Positions 35,382 to 44,818 are shown, counted from the stretch's first letter. The stretch is DNA of 49,236 nucleotides from an uncultured Muribaculaceae bacterium (GCA_910576775.1 CAJTJV010000020.1:1-49236), one strand, 5' to 3'. The notes: a model not told the origin generated them from the sequence alone. A program made the numbers and translations.

Positions 35382-35434
35382 GTTAATTTTAACGTGGGAA
35401 GGGGCTGCTATTTCGGGGATTTTAGCTAAATTTG
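35382..35434 (+). promoter_or_regulatory. rex promoter region with possible operator
   Basis: TAAATTTG (35427-35434) matches the -7 box and lies 8 bases before ATG 35443. Upstream is the inverted repeat GTTAA-tt-TTAAC (35382-35393). It resembles half-sites of Rex operators (TTGTTAA/TTAACAA), but the spacing is shorter than the usual site, so autoregulation is only a possibility. Confidence 0.45.
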
Positions 35435-35442
35435 CGCTCGTT

Positions 35443-36096
35443 ATGAGCGAAAAGGCAACATCTAACAATCGCATTCAGCTTCCGGAACCAACTCTCAGAC
35501 GTCTTCCATGGTATATGGCGTACGTCTCGACGCTAAGGGCTTCGGAGGTGGAGAATGTATCGACGACACGTATCGCCGAGGCGCTCAATGTGGATCCGTC
35601 GCAGATTGCCAAAGATTTGTCATTCCTCGGAATACGAGGAAAGACCCGTATAGGCTATCAGGTAGCCGAACTTGAGGAAACGTTATCGAATTTTCTCGGT
35701 TTCGGTCGAAGTCACAACGCTATCATGGCCGGTGTCGGAAGTCTCGGCGCCGCGCTTATAGCAGACTCAGGTCTCCAGCGCTACGGCCTTAACATCGTTG
35801 CCGGAATCGACATAAATCCGCAGATTATCGGTACCAAAATCAGCGGGGTGGAGATATTTGCCCCCGACGCGCTCAAAGAACTTGTGGAGCGGTTCAAGGC
35901 AAGCATAGGTGTCATAGCGGTGCCTTTCGAGAGCGCCCAGTCCGTGAGCGACAGCCTTGCGGCAGCAGGTATCAAAGGTATATGGAATTTCACGCCATCG
36001 CGCATCCGCGTGCCCGAAGGCATTGTGATTGCCAATACATCCATCTATTCGCATCTCGCAGTAATGTACAACAGGCTCAGTGCCCTCGGAGAATGA
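35443..36096 (+). CDS. rex: Redox-sensing transcriptional repressor Rex
   Basis: This 217-residue protein has the Rex N-terminal winged helix (LPWYMAYVSTLRA... STTRIAEALNVDPSQIAKDLSFLG) and a Rossmann NAD(H)-binding domain (GVGSLGAALIAD, about residues 90-101; GIDINPQIIG). Rex leaves DNA when the NADH/NAD+ ratio rises and controls fermentation and respiration genes. The start is ATG 35443, just after the promoter box; the longer frame from 35374 (GTG) reads through the promoter. The next gene overlaps its stop (ATGA). Confidence 0.95.
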   Translation: MSEKATSNNRIQLPEPTLRRLPWYMAYVSTLRASEVENVSTTRIAEALNVDPSQIAKDLSFLGIRGKTRIGYQVAELEETLSNFLGFGRSHNAIMAGVGSLGAALIADSGLQRYGLNIVAGIDINPQIIGTKISGVEIFAPDALKELVERFKASIGVIAVPFESAQSVSDSLAAAGIKGIWNFTPSRIRVPEGIVIANTSIYSHLAVMYNRLSALGE

Positions 36097-36665
36097 AAAT
36101 CCTCTTGGTAAGTACGGCTTCCGACGGCTTCCGTAGTGTTTCGGGAGGTGCTGATTCCGCGCTTCTGCGCCCCGGGGAACCTGTATTCACCGATATGCCT
36201 CTTGAAGATTGGGAGCTTAAAGTAGCTCTCGCCATACGCATATCGCGGCTTGGACTCCATATTCCGTTGCGCCACGCCTCGCGTCATTATGATGCATTCG
36301 CGGCTGTAGCCCTGCGTCTGCCTTTGCGCGACGACGGAGTGCCCGCGCTGTTCCACGACCGCGCCGTGTCGCCCGGTGCATGGATAGAAGCCGAAGCGTT
36401 GTCCGATGGCGATTTTACCATTGCCGCCACGCGCCGTCCTCTGCCGGGGCGTATGTCCGACGTCATTGACATCTCCTGCACTATAAGCGCCGATTCTTTG
36501 CAAGTCGATGCCATTGTGTCGTGGCTATCCCGAACCATGACGCTGAAGACAGGCGACATCATAATTTTTGCCGACAGCGTACTCCCGCTCGGCGCACCGC
36601 TGCCCGACACTTCCCTTACAGCCATTGTCGGCGGCAAAGAGTCTCTTTCAGTAAGAATAAAATAG
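36093..36665 (+). CDS. Fumarylacetoacetate hydrolase-like protein
   Basis: This 190-residue protein starts at the ATGA overlap with rex, so translation is coupled. The C-terminal half (DAIVSWLSRTMTLKTGDIII FADS, then LPLGAPL) matches the end of FAH/2-keto-4-pentenoate hydratase folds (alpha helix then TLxxGDxI). The N-terminal half is short and the usual metal-binding Glu-x-Glu is not obvious, apart from WIEAEALSDGDFTI. It may be a divergent or inactive FAH-like protein. The longer frame to 35982 overlaps rex and is rejected. Confidence 0.55.
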   Translation: MKILLVSTASDGFRSVSGGADSALLRPGEPVFTDMPLEDWELKVALAIRISRLGLHIPLRHASRHYDAFAAVALRLPLRDDGVPALFHDRAVSPGAWIEAEALSDGDFTIAATRRPLPGRMSDVIDISCTISADSLQVDAIVSWLSRTMTLKTGDIIIFADSVLPLGAPLPDTSLTAIVGGKESLSVRIK

Positions 36666-36668
36666 TCC

Positions 36669-39600
36669 ATGCGCATTATCCTCTCTCTCCTGTTTTTTGT
36701 TGTCGCGTCCATCAATATTCTTTTCGCCCGGAACGCAGCCTCGTCGCAACTTGCCTCCGGGTTGTGGGTACGTGTGGAGGCTGATACCACGGGTATCTTT
36801 GAAATAAGTCATTCGCGGCTCCGCACTCTCGGTTTTGATAAGCCTGCCGAGGTCGCCGTCTATGGCTACGGAGCCGTAATGGCAAGCGGTCAAACAGGTG
36901 ATGCCATGCCCGACTATATCACGCCGACGGCTTTTATGCACACCGCTGACGGACGACTGCTGTTTTACGCCGAGGGTGACGTCCGAGCCACTCTGAAAGA
37001 CGGATACGAAGCCTCTTTTGTCCGGAACTGTTTTGATACCGGAAGTGTATATTTCCTTAGCGACGTGAAGCCTGCCATACGCCCCGAGGATTACCCGAAG
37101 AGCACAACCGATACCGGCGCCCTTGACAGTCATTTCCATATCGATATGATAGAGCGTGAGGTGCAGAGCCCCGGCAGGATAGGCACCGTATTCCACAGCA
37201 TCGTTCTTAAGCCCGGCGACAGCGAACGCTATACTTTTCACATAGAGAACTACAAGACGCTTCCGACAGGTTCGATGGTGGTATTCCGCTACGACATCGC
37301 GGTAAATTCCCAGTTTGTGACGCGCGTTGTCACAAAGCTTTCCGAGAATGTGAAGGAGGTGGTGAACACACCATTGCAGAGTATAACCAATATGCTTTCC
37401 AACCGCCTCTATAATATCTGCGAGGGAAATGTCATTTTCATGCCGCCGGCGCCCGGAGCGTTCGACGATACGAATGTCGATATAGATATATGCATCGCTT
37501 CGGTGTTCCGTGGAACGTACGCTGCAGTCGACCGCGCCTACATCATCTATCCACGCTCCAACCGACTCGGTTGTGGGGAGTTGTTTATGAACTTTACGGG
37601 AATGAACGAGATGCGTAGCTTCACAGTTTCCGGTGCCGACAGCGATGTTGTGGTATGGAATGTGAGCAATCCTTCGGATATACGCGGCTATACAATGGCC
37701 TACGACAGCGCTACCCGCACTGCGTCGGGAACTTTGGGGCACGAGAACGCTGCCAATTTGCGCCTCGTAGCTTTCAATCCGTCGGACAAATTTCGAGCAC
37801 CGCTGATATGCGGCGCCTTGGCCGCACAGAATCTCCGGGCTTCGGAGGCTCCGGATTATCTTATTGTGACCACGTCTACCCTTCTCCCGGCAGCTGAGGA
37901 ACTCGCGGATATTCACCGCAGCCTTCAAGGACTTGACGTTGCCGTGGTGCGACAGGAAGATATTTACAATGAGTTTTCGTCGGGTATGCGAATGCCTGAG
38001 GCTATACGGCGTCTTGTGAAAATGTATGTTGACAGCAACCCCGGCAAGTTGCGCTACGTCCTTCTATACGGGCCGACGGAATGGGATGTCCGTCATATCA
38101 CGGGTTTGAACGGCGATTGTCTGCCGTCATATGTCTGCGAAGATCCATTATTGGCGCGCGACCTGCCGACGGCTTTTCATTCCGACCTTTATTTCGGTAT
38201 GACATCCGACGATTTCAATCCGATGGCTATGTACAAGGCTTCTCAGTCTGTTTCTGTAGGGCGTCTCCCCGTGGCAGACATTGATGAAGCGCATGCTGTC
38301 AATGAAAAATCGCGCCGCCGTCTTCTTGACGTACCTTCGCCGTCGGCTTTCCTTCATGCCCTGAAATTCAGTGACGACGGCGACGACCGCGCCCATTTCG
38401 ACTATTCGGAAGAATTCGCGTCGTTCCTTCTTGCCGGAAACAACGCAATGACGGTGAGTCGTGCCGACAATCATCTATATCCGTGGACTAACGACGTTGC
38501 CGTAGAGGCTACGCGCAAGCTTCGTGAATGTCTTCGCGAAGGTATCGGACTTATGTACTATACCGGCCACGGTTCTGCCACAGGACTTACTGCACAACAG
38601 ATCTACAATGTGCATTTTATTGCGACAGAGGATTACAGGCACGCTCCGCTCTCTTTCTTCTCGTCATGTATCACGTTTCCTTACGACGGACGTCAGCTTG
38701 CATTGGTGCAACGTATGGTGTTCAATGCCAAGGGAGGGGCTATAGGGGCTGTCGGCGCATGTCGTCCCGTCTATCTCGAACAGAACCGGCCGTTGAGCAA
38801 CTGCTTTGCGCAGGCATATGCCGCCGCGCGTCCCGGAGATTGCGGAGCCGATATCTTCAGGGCTGCGCGTGAACGTATCGTTTCAGGAGGAATAACCTCC
38901 GCTCTCGGCAACAATACCCTTTGCTACAATTATTGTGGCGATCCCGCCCTCCCTCTCGGAGTTCCGGATCTTAAAGTCGATTTCGCTGCCGCCGATGGCT
39001 CGATGGATTTCCGGTCGCTCGACGATTCTGTTCTCAAAGGCCGGATTGTAGATGATGCAGGAGAGCCTGAAGATGATTTCAATGGCACAGCGCTGATAAG
39101 AGTATATGATTTACCGCAGACTTTGCGTACATTGCAACGGAACGGAGACGACGGCGACCCCATGGAAATCGAGGCCGACGATTGTCTGCTCGCGGAATAC
39201 TCTGCGGAAGTGTCCTCAGGCGAGTTCTCGCTTGATTTTATCTTGCCACGGGTTACAGGCGACGGTCTGCGTAGAATAGTTGTGACAGCGGTGGATTCTA
39301 ATTCAGGAAAGACTGCCGTTGGAATGCGTCGCGACTTTGCTGTTGCCGATGCTGTCTTGCCTCGAGAGCTTCCGGCTCCGGATATCCTGGAATTTTCAAC
39401 AGATACGGAGACTGTAAGTCCGGCTTTCACTGCCCGTGCCAGAATAGCTGCGGGTGCATTGGGGCTTGCTCCGCAGTCGGCGCTCGCTCCGGGTATTTCT
39501 GTGACTGTTGACGGTAGTTCGGCGCGTGTTAATGTAAGCAGGAGGCTTTGTTCAGACGGAATCATTGATGCAACATTGGATTTCAGTCCGTTGGCTACCG

Positions 39601-39986
39601 GAGCGCACTGCCTTGTCCTCAGAGCGGTAGGCAGTTCCGGTGAGACGGTAGAGCGTGCTCTGCGGATATTTGTCGCTGAACGTACGGTTGACGGCAACCT
39701 GTTTGTGGATGGTGCCGATCCGGCCCGCAAAGCTGTCGTTTTCTCTCTTGATGCTCCGGATGGCGCCGACGCCACGCTTGTGATTGTCAGTGCTGACGGA
39801 AAGACTGTTTTACGACGGGAAGGGTGTGTTTTTCCTTTCGTATGGAATCTCGAGGATTCGCAAAGTCGTCAGGTCGACGACGGAACTTATCGTGCATGGG
39901 TGCTCCTGAAATCTTGCGGAGCATTCGGCAGTACCGAAAAAGCCGAAATAACAGTTCTTAAGCCGGTGCAAGGCAATAAAAATTGA
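36669..39986 (+). CDS. porU: Type IX secretion sortase PorU (C25 peptidase)
   Basis: This 1105-residue protein has a signal peptide (ILSLLFFVVASINILFA) and a long N-terminal region, then a gingipain-type C25 domain (about 390-770). The catalytic pair is His634 in YYTGHGSATG and Cys667 in FFSSCITFPYDG. A C-terminal Ig-like/FlgD-type domain (WNLEDSQSRQVDDGTYRAWV) follows. PorU removes the C-terminal sorting domain of type IX cargo and attaches it to a lipid on the cell surface. It is three bases after the FAH-like gene and 62 bases before porV, its working partner. Confidence 0.93.
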   Translation: MRIILSLLFFVVASINILFARNAASSQLASGLWVRVEADTTGIFEISHSRLRTLGFDKPAEVAVYGYGAVMASGQTGDAMPDYITPTAFMHTADGRLLFYAEGDVRATLKDGYEASFVRNCFDTGSVYFLSDVKPAIRPEDYPKSTTDTGALDSHFHIDMIEREVQSPGRIGTVFHSIVLKPGDSERYTFHIENYKTLPTGSMVVFRYDIAVNSQFVTRVVTKLSENVKEVVNTPLQSITNMLSNRLYNICEGNVIFMPPAPGAFDDTNVDIDICIASVFRGTYAAVDRAYIIYPRSNRLGCGELFMNFTGMNEMRSFTVSGADSDVVVWNVSNPSDIRGYTMAYDSATRTASGTLGHENAANLRLVAFNPSDKFRAPLICGALAAQNLRASEAPDYLIVTTSTLLPAAEELADIHRSLQGLDVAVVRQEDIYNEFSSGMRMPEAIRRLVKMYVDSNPGKLRYVLLYGPTEWDVRHITGLNGDCLPSYVCEDPLLARDLPTAFHSDLYFGMTSDDFNPMAMYKASQSVSVGRLPVADIDEAHAVNEKSRRRLLDVPSPSAFLHALKFSDDGDDRAHFDYSEEFASFLLAGNNAMTVSRADNHLYPWTNDVAVEATRKLRECLREGIGLMYYTGHGSATGLTAQQIYNVHFIATEDYRHAPLSFFSSCITFPYDGRQLALVQRMVFNAKGGAIGAVGACRPVYLEQNRPLSNCFAQAYAAARPGDCGADIFRAARERIVSGGITSALGNNTLCYNYCGDPALPLGVPDLKVDFAAADGSMDFRSLDDSVLKGRIVDDAGEPEDDFNGTALIRVYDLPQTLRTLQRNGDDGDPMEIEADDCLLAEYSAEVSSGEFSLDFILPRVTGDGLRRIVVTAVDSNSGKTAVGMRRDFAVADAVLPRELPAPDILEFSTDTETVSPAFTARARIAAGALGLAPQSALAPGISVTVDGSSARVNVSRRLCSDGIIDATLDFSPLATGAHCLVLRAVGSSGETVERALRIFVAERTVDGNLFVDGADPARKAVVFSLDAPDGADATLVIVSADGKTVLRREGCVFPFVWNLEDSQSRQVDDGTYRAWVLLKSCGAFGSTEKAEITVLKPVQGNKN

Positions 39987-40048
39987 TTTCTAAAGTTATA
40001 CATTTAGCATGACGGTTCCAATCGCCGTCAGAGATATGTATCATAGCA

Positions 40049-41248
40049 ATGAAATACTTTAACAGAATAATAATGTCCGCCGCGCTGTGCATGATTGCAT
40101 CAGTTGCCGTGCATGCGCAGGATAAGAATTCCTTCAACCCCATTGAGACCGGTGTCCTGTCGCTTGGTATCGCCCCCGATGCCCGTGGCGCGTCCATGGG
40201 CGATCTCGGTGCCGCCACCGAGCCTGATGCCAACTCGCAGTTCTGGAATCCTTCGAAATATGCGTTTGCCTATAGTCAAGGCGCGGTATCGCTCAACTAT
40301 ACCCCGTGGCTCCATAAACTTGTCAACGACATTTTCCTCGCCGACCTTATGGGCTATTATAAAATCGGCTCGCAGGATAATCAGGCACTCAGCGCCTCCT
40401 TGCGCTATTTTTCGCTTGGAGAAGTGTCGACGTCCGAGGATGGTATGGGTGCGCAGACTTTGAATCCGTATGAAATGGCATTCGACATAGGCTATTCACG
40501 CAAATTGTCGGAAAAATTCTCCATGGGTGTCGTATTCCGTTACATATATTCGGCTCTCGGCTTCTCTACATCCTATGCCGGAGACCAGAATGTTGGTGCC
40601 TCGGCATTCGCCGCCGACATTTCCGGTTATTATAACACATATCCCATCATCGGTCGCAATGAATGTCAGTGGGCATGGGGATGGAACATTTCAAATATCG
40701 GTACTAAGCTAAGCTATTTCGGCGGAGAAGAACCTGCATTTCTTCCCACGACGCTGCGCATCGGTACAAGCTTCACTTTCCCGCTCGCCGACTATCATAA
40801 TCTTGCCCTCAACCTTGACCTCAACAAGCTTCTTGTTCCGGCCAAACCGCGCCGTATCGATTTTGAGGATGGCATAGAGGGTGAGGAACAATATATTGAC
40901 AAACTTGAGGACTGGCGCAATATGTCGCCTATCACAGGTATTTTCAAATCTTTTTCCGATGCCCCCGGCGGTTTTAAGGAAGAACTCAAGGAGATAAATT
41001 TTTCAATCGGAGCCGAATACTCTTACAATAATCAGTTCTTTCTACGCGCAGGTTATTTCTATGGCAACCCCGATAAAGGAAACTGGCAGTATTTCGGCCT
41101 TGGTGCAGGTTTCTCGCTCAATGTTGTGCGCCTTGATGCTTCCTATATGATGGCGACGGCTCAGACATCGCCGCTCGACCAGACTCTACGCTTTTCTCTG
41201 ACATTTGATATGGACGGTCTACGCGACCTTCTCGGACGCCGCCGTTAA
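40049..41248 (+). CDS. porV: Type IX secretion outer-membrane protein PorV
   Basis: This 399-residue protein has a signal peptide (CMIASVAVHAQ), the conserved opening TGVLSLGIAPDARGASMGDLGAATEPDANSQFWNPSKYAF, and a 14-strand-type barrel ending in LRFSLTFDMDGLRD. PorV shuttles type IX cargo from the translocon to PorU. It follows porU at 62 bases. A small hairpin (GACGG...CCGTC, 40009-40027) sits in that gap. ispF begins 3 bases after it. Confidence 0.93.
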   Translation: MKYFNRIIMSAALCMIASVAVHAQDKNSFNPIETGVLSLGIAPDARGASMGDLGAATEPDANSQFWNPSKYAFAYSQGAVSLNYTPWLHKLVNDIFLADLMGYYKIGSQDNQALSASLRYFSLGEVSTSEDGMGAQTLNPYEMAFDIGYSRKLSEKFSMGVVFRYIYSALGFSTSYAGDQNVGASAFAADISGYYNTYPIIGRNECQWAWGWNISNIGTKLSYFGGEEPAFLPTTLRIGTSFTFPLADYHNLALNLDLNKLLVPAKPRRIDFEDGIEGEEQYIDKLEDWRNMSPITGIFKSFSDAPGGFKEELKEINFSIGAEYSYNNQFFLRAGYFYGNPDKGNWQYFGLGAGFSLNVVRLDASYMMATAQTSPLDQTLRFSLTFDMDGLRDLLGRRR

Positions 41249-41251
41249 GCT

Positions 41252-41773
41252 ATGATACCTGATTTCAGAATCGGTAACGGTTATGACGTTCACCGTCTCG
41301 TCGAAGGGCGCCGCTGTATTGTCTGCGGCGTCGATATTCCGCATAATCTCGGACTCCTGGGGCACAGTGACGCCGATGTGGCACTCCATGCTCTCACGGA
41401 TGCCCTTCTGGGGGCTGCCGCTCTCGGTGATATAGGCGCACATTTTCCGGATAACGATCCTCGCTGGAAAGGCGCTGATTCCCGGGTGCTGCTGCGTGCC
41501 GTGGTGGCGCTTCTCGCCGACAGAGGCTTCCGGCCGGCAAATGTCGACGTGACAATAATCGCTCAGGCTCCTAAAATGCGTCCGCATATCGGCGCCATGC
41601 GTGCCAATATTGCATCCGACCTGAATCTCGATATCGATCGGGTGAGTGTCAAAGCCACTACTACCGAGGGACTTGGTTTTACAGGGCGCGAAGAAGGAAT
41701 CGCCTCCCAGGCTACGGCACTTATTGTGAAAGAATATTCCGCCGGAGTGATTCCGGCGCAGTCTGAATCTTGA
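41252..41773 (+). CDS. ispF: 2-C-methyl-D-erythritol 2,4-cyclodiphosphate synthase
   Basis: This 173-residue protein has the IspF metal and substrate motifs: GNGYDVHRL, LGHSDADVALHALTDALLGAAALGDIG, HFPDNDPRWKGADS, and the C-terminal VKATTTEGLGFTGREEGIA. It makes the cyclic diphosphate intermediate of the non-mevalonate isoprenoid pathway. It is the last gene of the rex run, and a strong terminator follows 5 bases after the stop. The polyprenyl synthase at 10.5 kb uses the same pathway's products. Confidence 0.97.
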   Translation: MIPDFRIGNGYDVHRLVEGRRCIVCGVDIPHNLGLLGHSDADVALHALTDALLGAAALGDIGAHFPDNDPRWKGADSRVLLRAVVALLADRGFRPANVDVTIIAQAPKMRPHIGAMRANIASDLNLDIDRVSVKATTTEGLGFTGREEGIASQATALIVKEYSAGVIPAQSES

Positions 41774-41778
41774 AAATC

Positions 41779-41810
41779 AGCCGCTGACGGGATTGTCAGC
41801 GGCTTTATTG
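41779..41810 (+). terminator. Terminator after ispF
   Basis: AGCCGCTGAC (41779-41788) and GTCAGCGGCT (41795-41804) form a perfect 10-bp stem with a 6-base loop, followed by TTATTG. Confidence 0.85.
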
Positions 41811-42034
41811 CTCACGAAATGCATTTTTAAGTTAATTGTGAAATCAAATGTTAAAGATTGGAGAGGTGTTTCGTAAATATAAACCTTATCCGATGCAAAT
41901 ATGTTTTCTTTTTACCTCACGGCCCTGAGGGAGCCGGCAATAAAAAGAATGAGGTTGAAAAATATTTGTTTAATTTCCGTTTTGTGCCACGTCCCCACGT
42001 TAACGGTACAGTTGCGGATAAGGCAAGATTTCTT

Positions 42035-43180
42035 ATGAAAAAGACACTTTTTGCGGCAGCCATATTCGGGGCCATGACCTCATTCGCTGCCGGTGCTCAG
42101 GCAGTTGAGCAACCAAGATTTTTCGACAATTTCTCCATCGGTGTCGATGGAGGTGTCACCACACCGCTCAGTCACCAGCCGTTCTTCGGCTCAATGCGCG
42201 GTATTGTAGGTCTGCACATTGGAAAGCAGATAACACCGACATTCGGCGTTGGTGTTGAAGGTTCTTTCGGCATCAATACCTCCAGCTGGAAAGGACGCAC
42301 ACATTCAAGCACAGCTTTTGATGATTCGTATGTAGGCGTCTATGGCGCTGTCGACCTATTCAATCTATTCGGCGGCTATCCGTGTTATGTACGCCCATTC
42401 TCCATTGAGGCTGTGGCAGGCGCAGGATGGGGCCACACTTATTTCAACGAAAAGGTTGACAAGGCTTCCCCCTATAACTATTTCGTGACGTCGGCAGGTC
42501 TTAATTTCAATTTCAATGTTTCAGACCATGTAACCGTAGCTCTGAAACCGCGTGTGGGATGGAACATGACAGCCGATTATGAGTACACATCCGTAGCTTA
42601 CGACAAAAACAAAGCTACTTTCAGCCTTATGGCAGGTGTCAGCTATCGTTTTGGACGCGGATTCCCCTGTGTTACTCCTTACAACCAGGCACAGGTCGAC
42701 GCTCTTAACGGCGAAATCAACAGTCTCCGTAGCGATCTTGCCGCAAGCAATAATGCAAATCTCGCTCTCCAGCAGCGCGCAAATGCTCTCGCGGGTGAAC
42801 TTCAGGCATGCCAGAACAAGGCTCCCGAAGTTGTCAAGGAGGTATCCAATCAATACAATTCCGTACGTTTCGTATTCTTCCGGCTCGCATCGTCTGTCAT
42901 AACAGCTGACCAGATGCCTAATATAGAGATGATTGCCGATTACATGAAGGATCATCCCAAATCGGTAGTAATAGTGAAGGGCTATGCTTCGCCCGAAGGA
43001 AAATATGAATTCAATGTCAAACTCGCACAGGCCCGTGCGGAAGCCGTCAAGAATGCCCTTGTACGCAAATACAAAATAGATCCCGACCGCATTACAGCAC
43101 AGGGCGAAGGCATCGGCAATATGTTCGAACAGGACAGCTGGAACCGCGTGAGCATCTGTACTCTCGAGAACAATAAATAA
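42035..43180 (+). CDS. OmpA-family outer-membrane protein
   Basis: This 381-residue protein has a signal peptide (FAAAIFGAMTSFAAGAQA), an OmpA-type beta-barrel (about 25-215; FSIGVDGGVTTPL... GVSYRFG), a short coiled linker (LNGEINSLRSDLAASNNANLALQQRANALAGELQ) and an OmpA peptidoglycan-binding domain (about 265-378; FFRLASSVITADQMPNI ... VKGYASPEG ... NRVSI). It links outer membrane and cell wall. ATG 42035 gives the signal peptide; the longer frame (TTG 41858) is spurious. The 225 bases between the ispF terminator and the ATG contain CCTCA/TGAGG repeats that could form alternative hairpins; no clear promoter box was found. Confidence 0.92.
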   Translation: MKKTLFAAAIFGAMTSFAAGAQAVEQPRFFDNFSIGVDGGVTTPLSHQPFFGSMRGIVGLHIGKQITPTFGVGVEGSFGINTSSWKGRTHSSTAFDDSYVGVYGAVDLFNLFGGYPCYVRPFSIEAVAGAGWGHTYFNEKVDKASPYNYFVTSAGLNFNFNVSDHVTVALKPRVGWNMTADYEYTSVAYDKNKATFSLMAGVSYRFGRGFPCVTPYNQAQVDALNGEINSLRSDLAASNNANLALQQRANALAGELQACQNKAPEVVKEVSNQYNSVRFVFFRLASSVITADQMPNIEMIADYMKDHPKSVVIVKGYASPEGKYEFNVKLAQARAEAVKNALVRKYKIDPDRITAQGEGIGNMFEQDSWNRVSICTLENNK

Positions 43181-43248
43181 AAATCCCTCTTATGTGCCGG
43201 CCACGCCGGTGAATATGAATAGATTACAGAACTAACATCAACCGCACG

Positions 43249-43277
43249 GAGTGCTTCCGGAATATCCGGAGGCACTC
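43249..43277 (+). terminator. Hairpin between the OmpA and SemiSWEET genes
   Basis: GAGTGCTTCCGG and CCGGAGGCACTC form a 12-bp stem (one T-G pair) around AATAT. No U-run follows, so it may be a weak terminator or a leader structure 24 bases before the SemiSWEET ATG. Confidence 0.5.
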
Positions 43278-43301
43278 TGCTGCGTATATAAACATCACAT
43301 T

Positions 43302-43577
43302 ATGAACGAACTTTGGATTAACATTATCGGATATACGGCCAGCATCTGCATGATTCTTGGATACCTTCCGCAAGCTATAGTTACAATGCGTACCCGTGAC
43401 ACCGACGGCATTGCAATGCCGACATTCTGTATGCTCGGTCTCGGAAGTATATTTTTCGTCATACAGGGTCTTGCTCTGTCCAACTGGCCCCTTGTGGTGA
43501 CGAATGTGATAACGACTGTATGTTCGGTTATTATTTTCGGAATAAAAATATATAACGATTATTTCAGGAAGAAATAA
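43302..43577 (+). CDS. SemiSWEET family sugar transporter
   Basis: This 91-residue protein has three membrane helices and the PQ motif (GYLPQAIVTMRTRDTDGI, about residues 22-39), with the conserved Trp/Asn pocket residues expected in the third helix (VVTNVITTVCSVIIFGI). SemiSWEETs dimerise to carry sugars across the membrane by facilitated diffusion. ATG 43302 is chosen; the frame upstream to 43251 (GTG) lies inside the hairpin. Its last 14 bases overlap the convergent MscS reading frame. Confidence 0.85.
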   Translation: MNELWINIIGYTASICMILGYLPQAIVTMRTRDTDGIAMPTFCMLGLGSIFFVIQGLALSNWPLVVTNVITTVCSVIIFGIKIYNDYFRKK

Positions 43578-44758
43578 CTGCATTCCCGCCGGCTCTTTCC
43601 AAATCGGTGCCGGCAGGGCTTTGGAACATCGAAAGCCCGAAGCGTCGTACGATGGCATAGACGTGGTCGAAAATGTCGCTCTGAAGGTTCTCGAATGCTT
43701 TCCATTCAGTGATGGATGTGAAGAAATATAGTTGCAGCGGAAGTCCGGTGCGTGTAGGCTCGAGCTGGCGCACCATATAAATCATATCCTTGTTAACCAG
43801 CGGATGGGTGGAGATGTAGTGTTCCAGATAACGGCGCAGAAGGCCGGAATTTACTGTCCGGGAGGCGGCCGCCGGATCTATCCCTTCGAGCCAGCCTTCT
43901 TTATGCAGCGTCGAGTTCTTCGGATGAAAGGAAGCGAATACTGTTGAGATCGAGATATATTGAGCGGTCGATGCGGCGCCCTCCGTCTTCCCGCATGGGC
44001 TGATAGTTTCTGAACGATTCCGATACGAGATTGTAGGGCGGGATTGTTGATACGGAATTGTCCCAGTTCTTGATCTTCACCGTTGTAAGTGACACGTCGA
44101 GTACCTCGCCGTTTATACCGTGCTTGTCGTTGATAATCCAGTCGCCGCGGTGTACCATCTTGTTTGCCGTCAGCTGTATTGACGCCACAAGACCTAAAAT
44201 AGTATCCTTGAACACCAGCATAAGCACTGCGGCCGAAGCGCCTAATGCTGTGAAGATTACAATCGGAGAGCGTTCTATGACAATGCTCAGGCCTACTATG
44301 GCGCCGAGGCAGATGACTATGAGTTTCAGCATCTGGAAGATGCCTTTTACCGCATACGGACGCGTACGCTCGCGCCTTGACATGGCGTTGTACAGATTGC
44401 CTATGAAAATAGCGATAATTATCACTATTGCCGCGACGATATAAAGCGAGGTAAGCGTCGAAAGCCATCGGAAGGCCGAAGGATGGGCGCTGAAAAAACC
44501 GGGAAGCATCCATCGTACGCAGATGGCGGGCGCCAGCTGCGATACGGCCTTAAGGAAGCGCATGTTTATCAGGTCGTCGTCCCATTCGGTAGGGCTTTTG
44601 AGAATCAGCTTTTCGAGTGCGCGTAGAAAATACTTGGTGATATAGTAGCACAGCACTGCCGAAAGCAGTGTGATGACGAGCAGCAGACCTACGATGATGA
44701 AATCGCTGCCGCCCCCGCTTATATTGGATGCGAGAAAGTCGTAGATGGTAGTCAGCAT
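43564..44758 (-). pseudogene. Mechanosensitive channel MscS family (YbdG-like), frameshifted
   Basis: The first frame (44758-43904) has four or so membrane helices and the pore/beta region (GASAAVLMLVFKDTILGLVASIQLTANKMVHRGDWI ... TTVKIKNWDNSVSTIPPYNLVSES FRNYQ), then ends at TAA 43901. The adjacent frame continues with the family's C-terminal domain (LHKEGWLEGIDP... MVRQLEPTRTGLPLQLYFF... DIFDHVYAIVRRFGLSMFQSP) to 43564. The join is at about 43909, where one base is extra or two are missing. A repaired protein would have about 397 residues, normal for the group. Start ATG 44758 follows a promoter box; the longer frame (44791) runs through it. A sequencing or assembly slip is possible. Confidence 0.88.
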
Positions 44759-44764
44759 AATGCG

Positions 44765-44796
44765 CAAAGTTAAGTCTTTTGCGCAGTTCATGCAAT
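44765..44796 (-). promoter_or_regulatory. Promoter of the mscS gene
   Basis: Minus strand ATTG (44796-44793), 20 bases, TAACTTTG (44772-44765). Only six bases then separate the box from ATG 44758, so the leader is very short or absent. Confidence 0.65.
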
Positions 44797-44818
44797 ATTT
44801 TTGATAATATGGAAAGTA

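Noticed and set aside
36648..37928. 426-codon minus-strand frame opposite porU
   Set aside because: Antisense shadow of porU; no signal peptide, motif or promoter box.
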